Shown piece after piece: positions 5,377 through 5,849 of a stretch of DNA of 5,849 nt (the first letter of the stretch is position 1; every line of letters starts with the position of its first letter). The notes beneath the pieces are model-generated. The model saw only the letters and a program-made list of their open reading frames with translations. It was not told the DNA's origin and ran no database searches. Source of the DNA: Weeksellaceae bacterium (lineage in GTDB: Bacteria > Bacteroidota > Bacteroidia > Flavobacteriales > Weeksellaceae); contig JAKOOI010000423.1 of assembly GCA_022701475.1 (NCBI GenBank), positions 1-5,849 on the forward strand. Direction: 5' to 3'. The translations under genes were made by a program, and so were the position numbers.

Positions 5377-5849
5377 ATGTTTTTCCAGCGAATAAAACCT
5401 TTCCTGTATCTGGGAATTTTTTACCTTATCATTTCCCTGATTCTCCGTATTACCTTTATTTTTCATCCGATTACTACGGTAAATTTCAGTCTGACTAAAA
5501 TTTTCAGCATCATACTGACCGGCATTATAAACGATGTGTTTGTTTTCATCATAGCTTCGGTATTTCTGGCAGGGTATCTCCTGTTCCTGTCAGAATCAAA
5601 ATACAGCAAGCCTTACGGACCGGTGATCCTGGGCATTCTGTCGGTATTGTTTCTTTATATTCTTCTCATTCCGAATAATATTTTCAAACAATATGGAGGA
5701 TCCGTAGCAGAAATAGCCCTCGCCTTTGTCGGACTGAAAGTTTTATTCTTTAGCCTGATGCTGTTTTTACCGGAAAAACGGCTGAAGATACGCAACATAC
5801 TTTATTTTACCACGCTTTTCCTGTATGTGCTGCTGATCATCTTCAATGC
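5377..5849 (+). CDS. LTA synthase/sulfatase-family membrane protein, N-terminal part (3' truncated by window)
   Basis: The frame is open from ATG 5377 to the window edge (157 full codons). It encodes a very hydrophobic protein with about five membrane helices, at residues 9-29, 50-71, 82-99, 109-131 and 140-156. Short basic segments (RIKP, EKRLKIR) suggest the topology. This fits the multi-helix N-terminal half of Bacteroidota proteins annotated as LTA synthase family (alkaline-phosphatase superfamily phosphoglycerol- or phosphoethanolamine-type transferases), including the helix with INDVFVF near residue 51. The catalytic domain, with its metal ligands and nucleophilic Thr, would lie to the right and cannot be seen, so the family call rests on the membrane part alone. 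Gram-negative flavobacteria lack lipoteichoic acid, so the substrate would be another envelope glycan or lipid. The ATG is chosen because it directly precedes the first helix and follows a promoter box and the ribH terminator. Confidence 0.6.
   Translation, partial: MFFQRIKPFLYLGIFYLIISLILRITFIFHPITTVNFSLTKIFSIILTGIINDVFVFIIASVFLAGYLLFLSESKYSKPYGPVILGILSVLFLYILLIPNNIFKQYGGSVAEIALAFVGLKVLFFSLMLFLPEKRLKIRNILYFTTLFLYVLLIIFN

Overview
The window looks like chromosomal DNA of a flavobacterium, most likely Chryseobacterium or a close relative in the Weeksellaceae. Three lines of evidence support this. The first gene is the C-terminal end of an alternative complex III subunit of the Bacteroidota type. 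Three genes are preceded by the flavobacterial -7 box TAnnTTTG. No gene start has a Shine-Dalgarno sequence; each start follows A/T-rich sequence. The genus is inferred from protein style, not from a search. All supported genes are on the + strand.

Layout: (1) 1-395, the 3' end of actF, closed by a strong intrinsic terminator at 415-450. (2) 526-1539, a secreted protein of unknown function with an N-terminal carboxypeptidase-regulatory-like beta domain. (3) 1540-2011, a 472-base stretch without an intact gene; it contains what looks like a decayed protein-coding remnant interrupted by stop codons. (4) 2012-3759, a two-gene unit: an uncharacterised lipoprotein with a Pro/Ala-rich linker, then apt (adenine phosphoribosyltransferase) 8 bases downstream, ending in a terminator. 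(5) 3931-5160, a second two-gene unit: a membrane-anchored TPR protein, then ribH (lumazine synthase) 3 bases downstream, ending in a terminator. (6) 5161-5376, an AT-rich leader with an A/T-only inverted repeat and a promoter box. (7) 5377 to the window end, the membrane N-terminus of a probable LTA synthase/sulfatase-family protein, cut off by the window.

The genes are mostly housekeeping: respiration, purine salvage, riboflavin synthesis and envelope proteins. I see no mobile element, CRISPR array, tRNA, rRNA or defence cassette, and nothing that amounts to a new multi-gene system. The most unusual signal is inside ribH: a perfect 10-bp inverted repeat followed directly by six T residues, which has the form of an intrinsic terminator about 45-79 bases into the reading frame. 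The second is the decayed coding remnant upstream of the lipoprotein gene.
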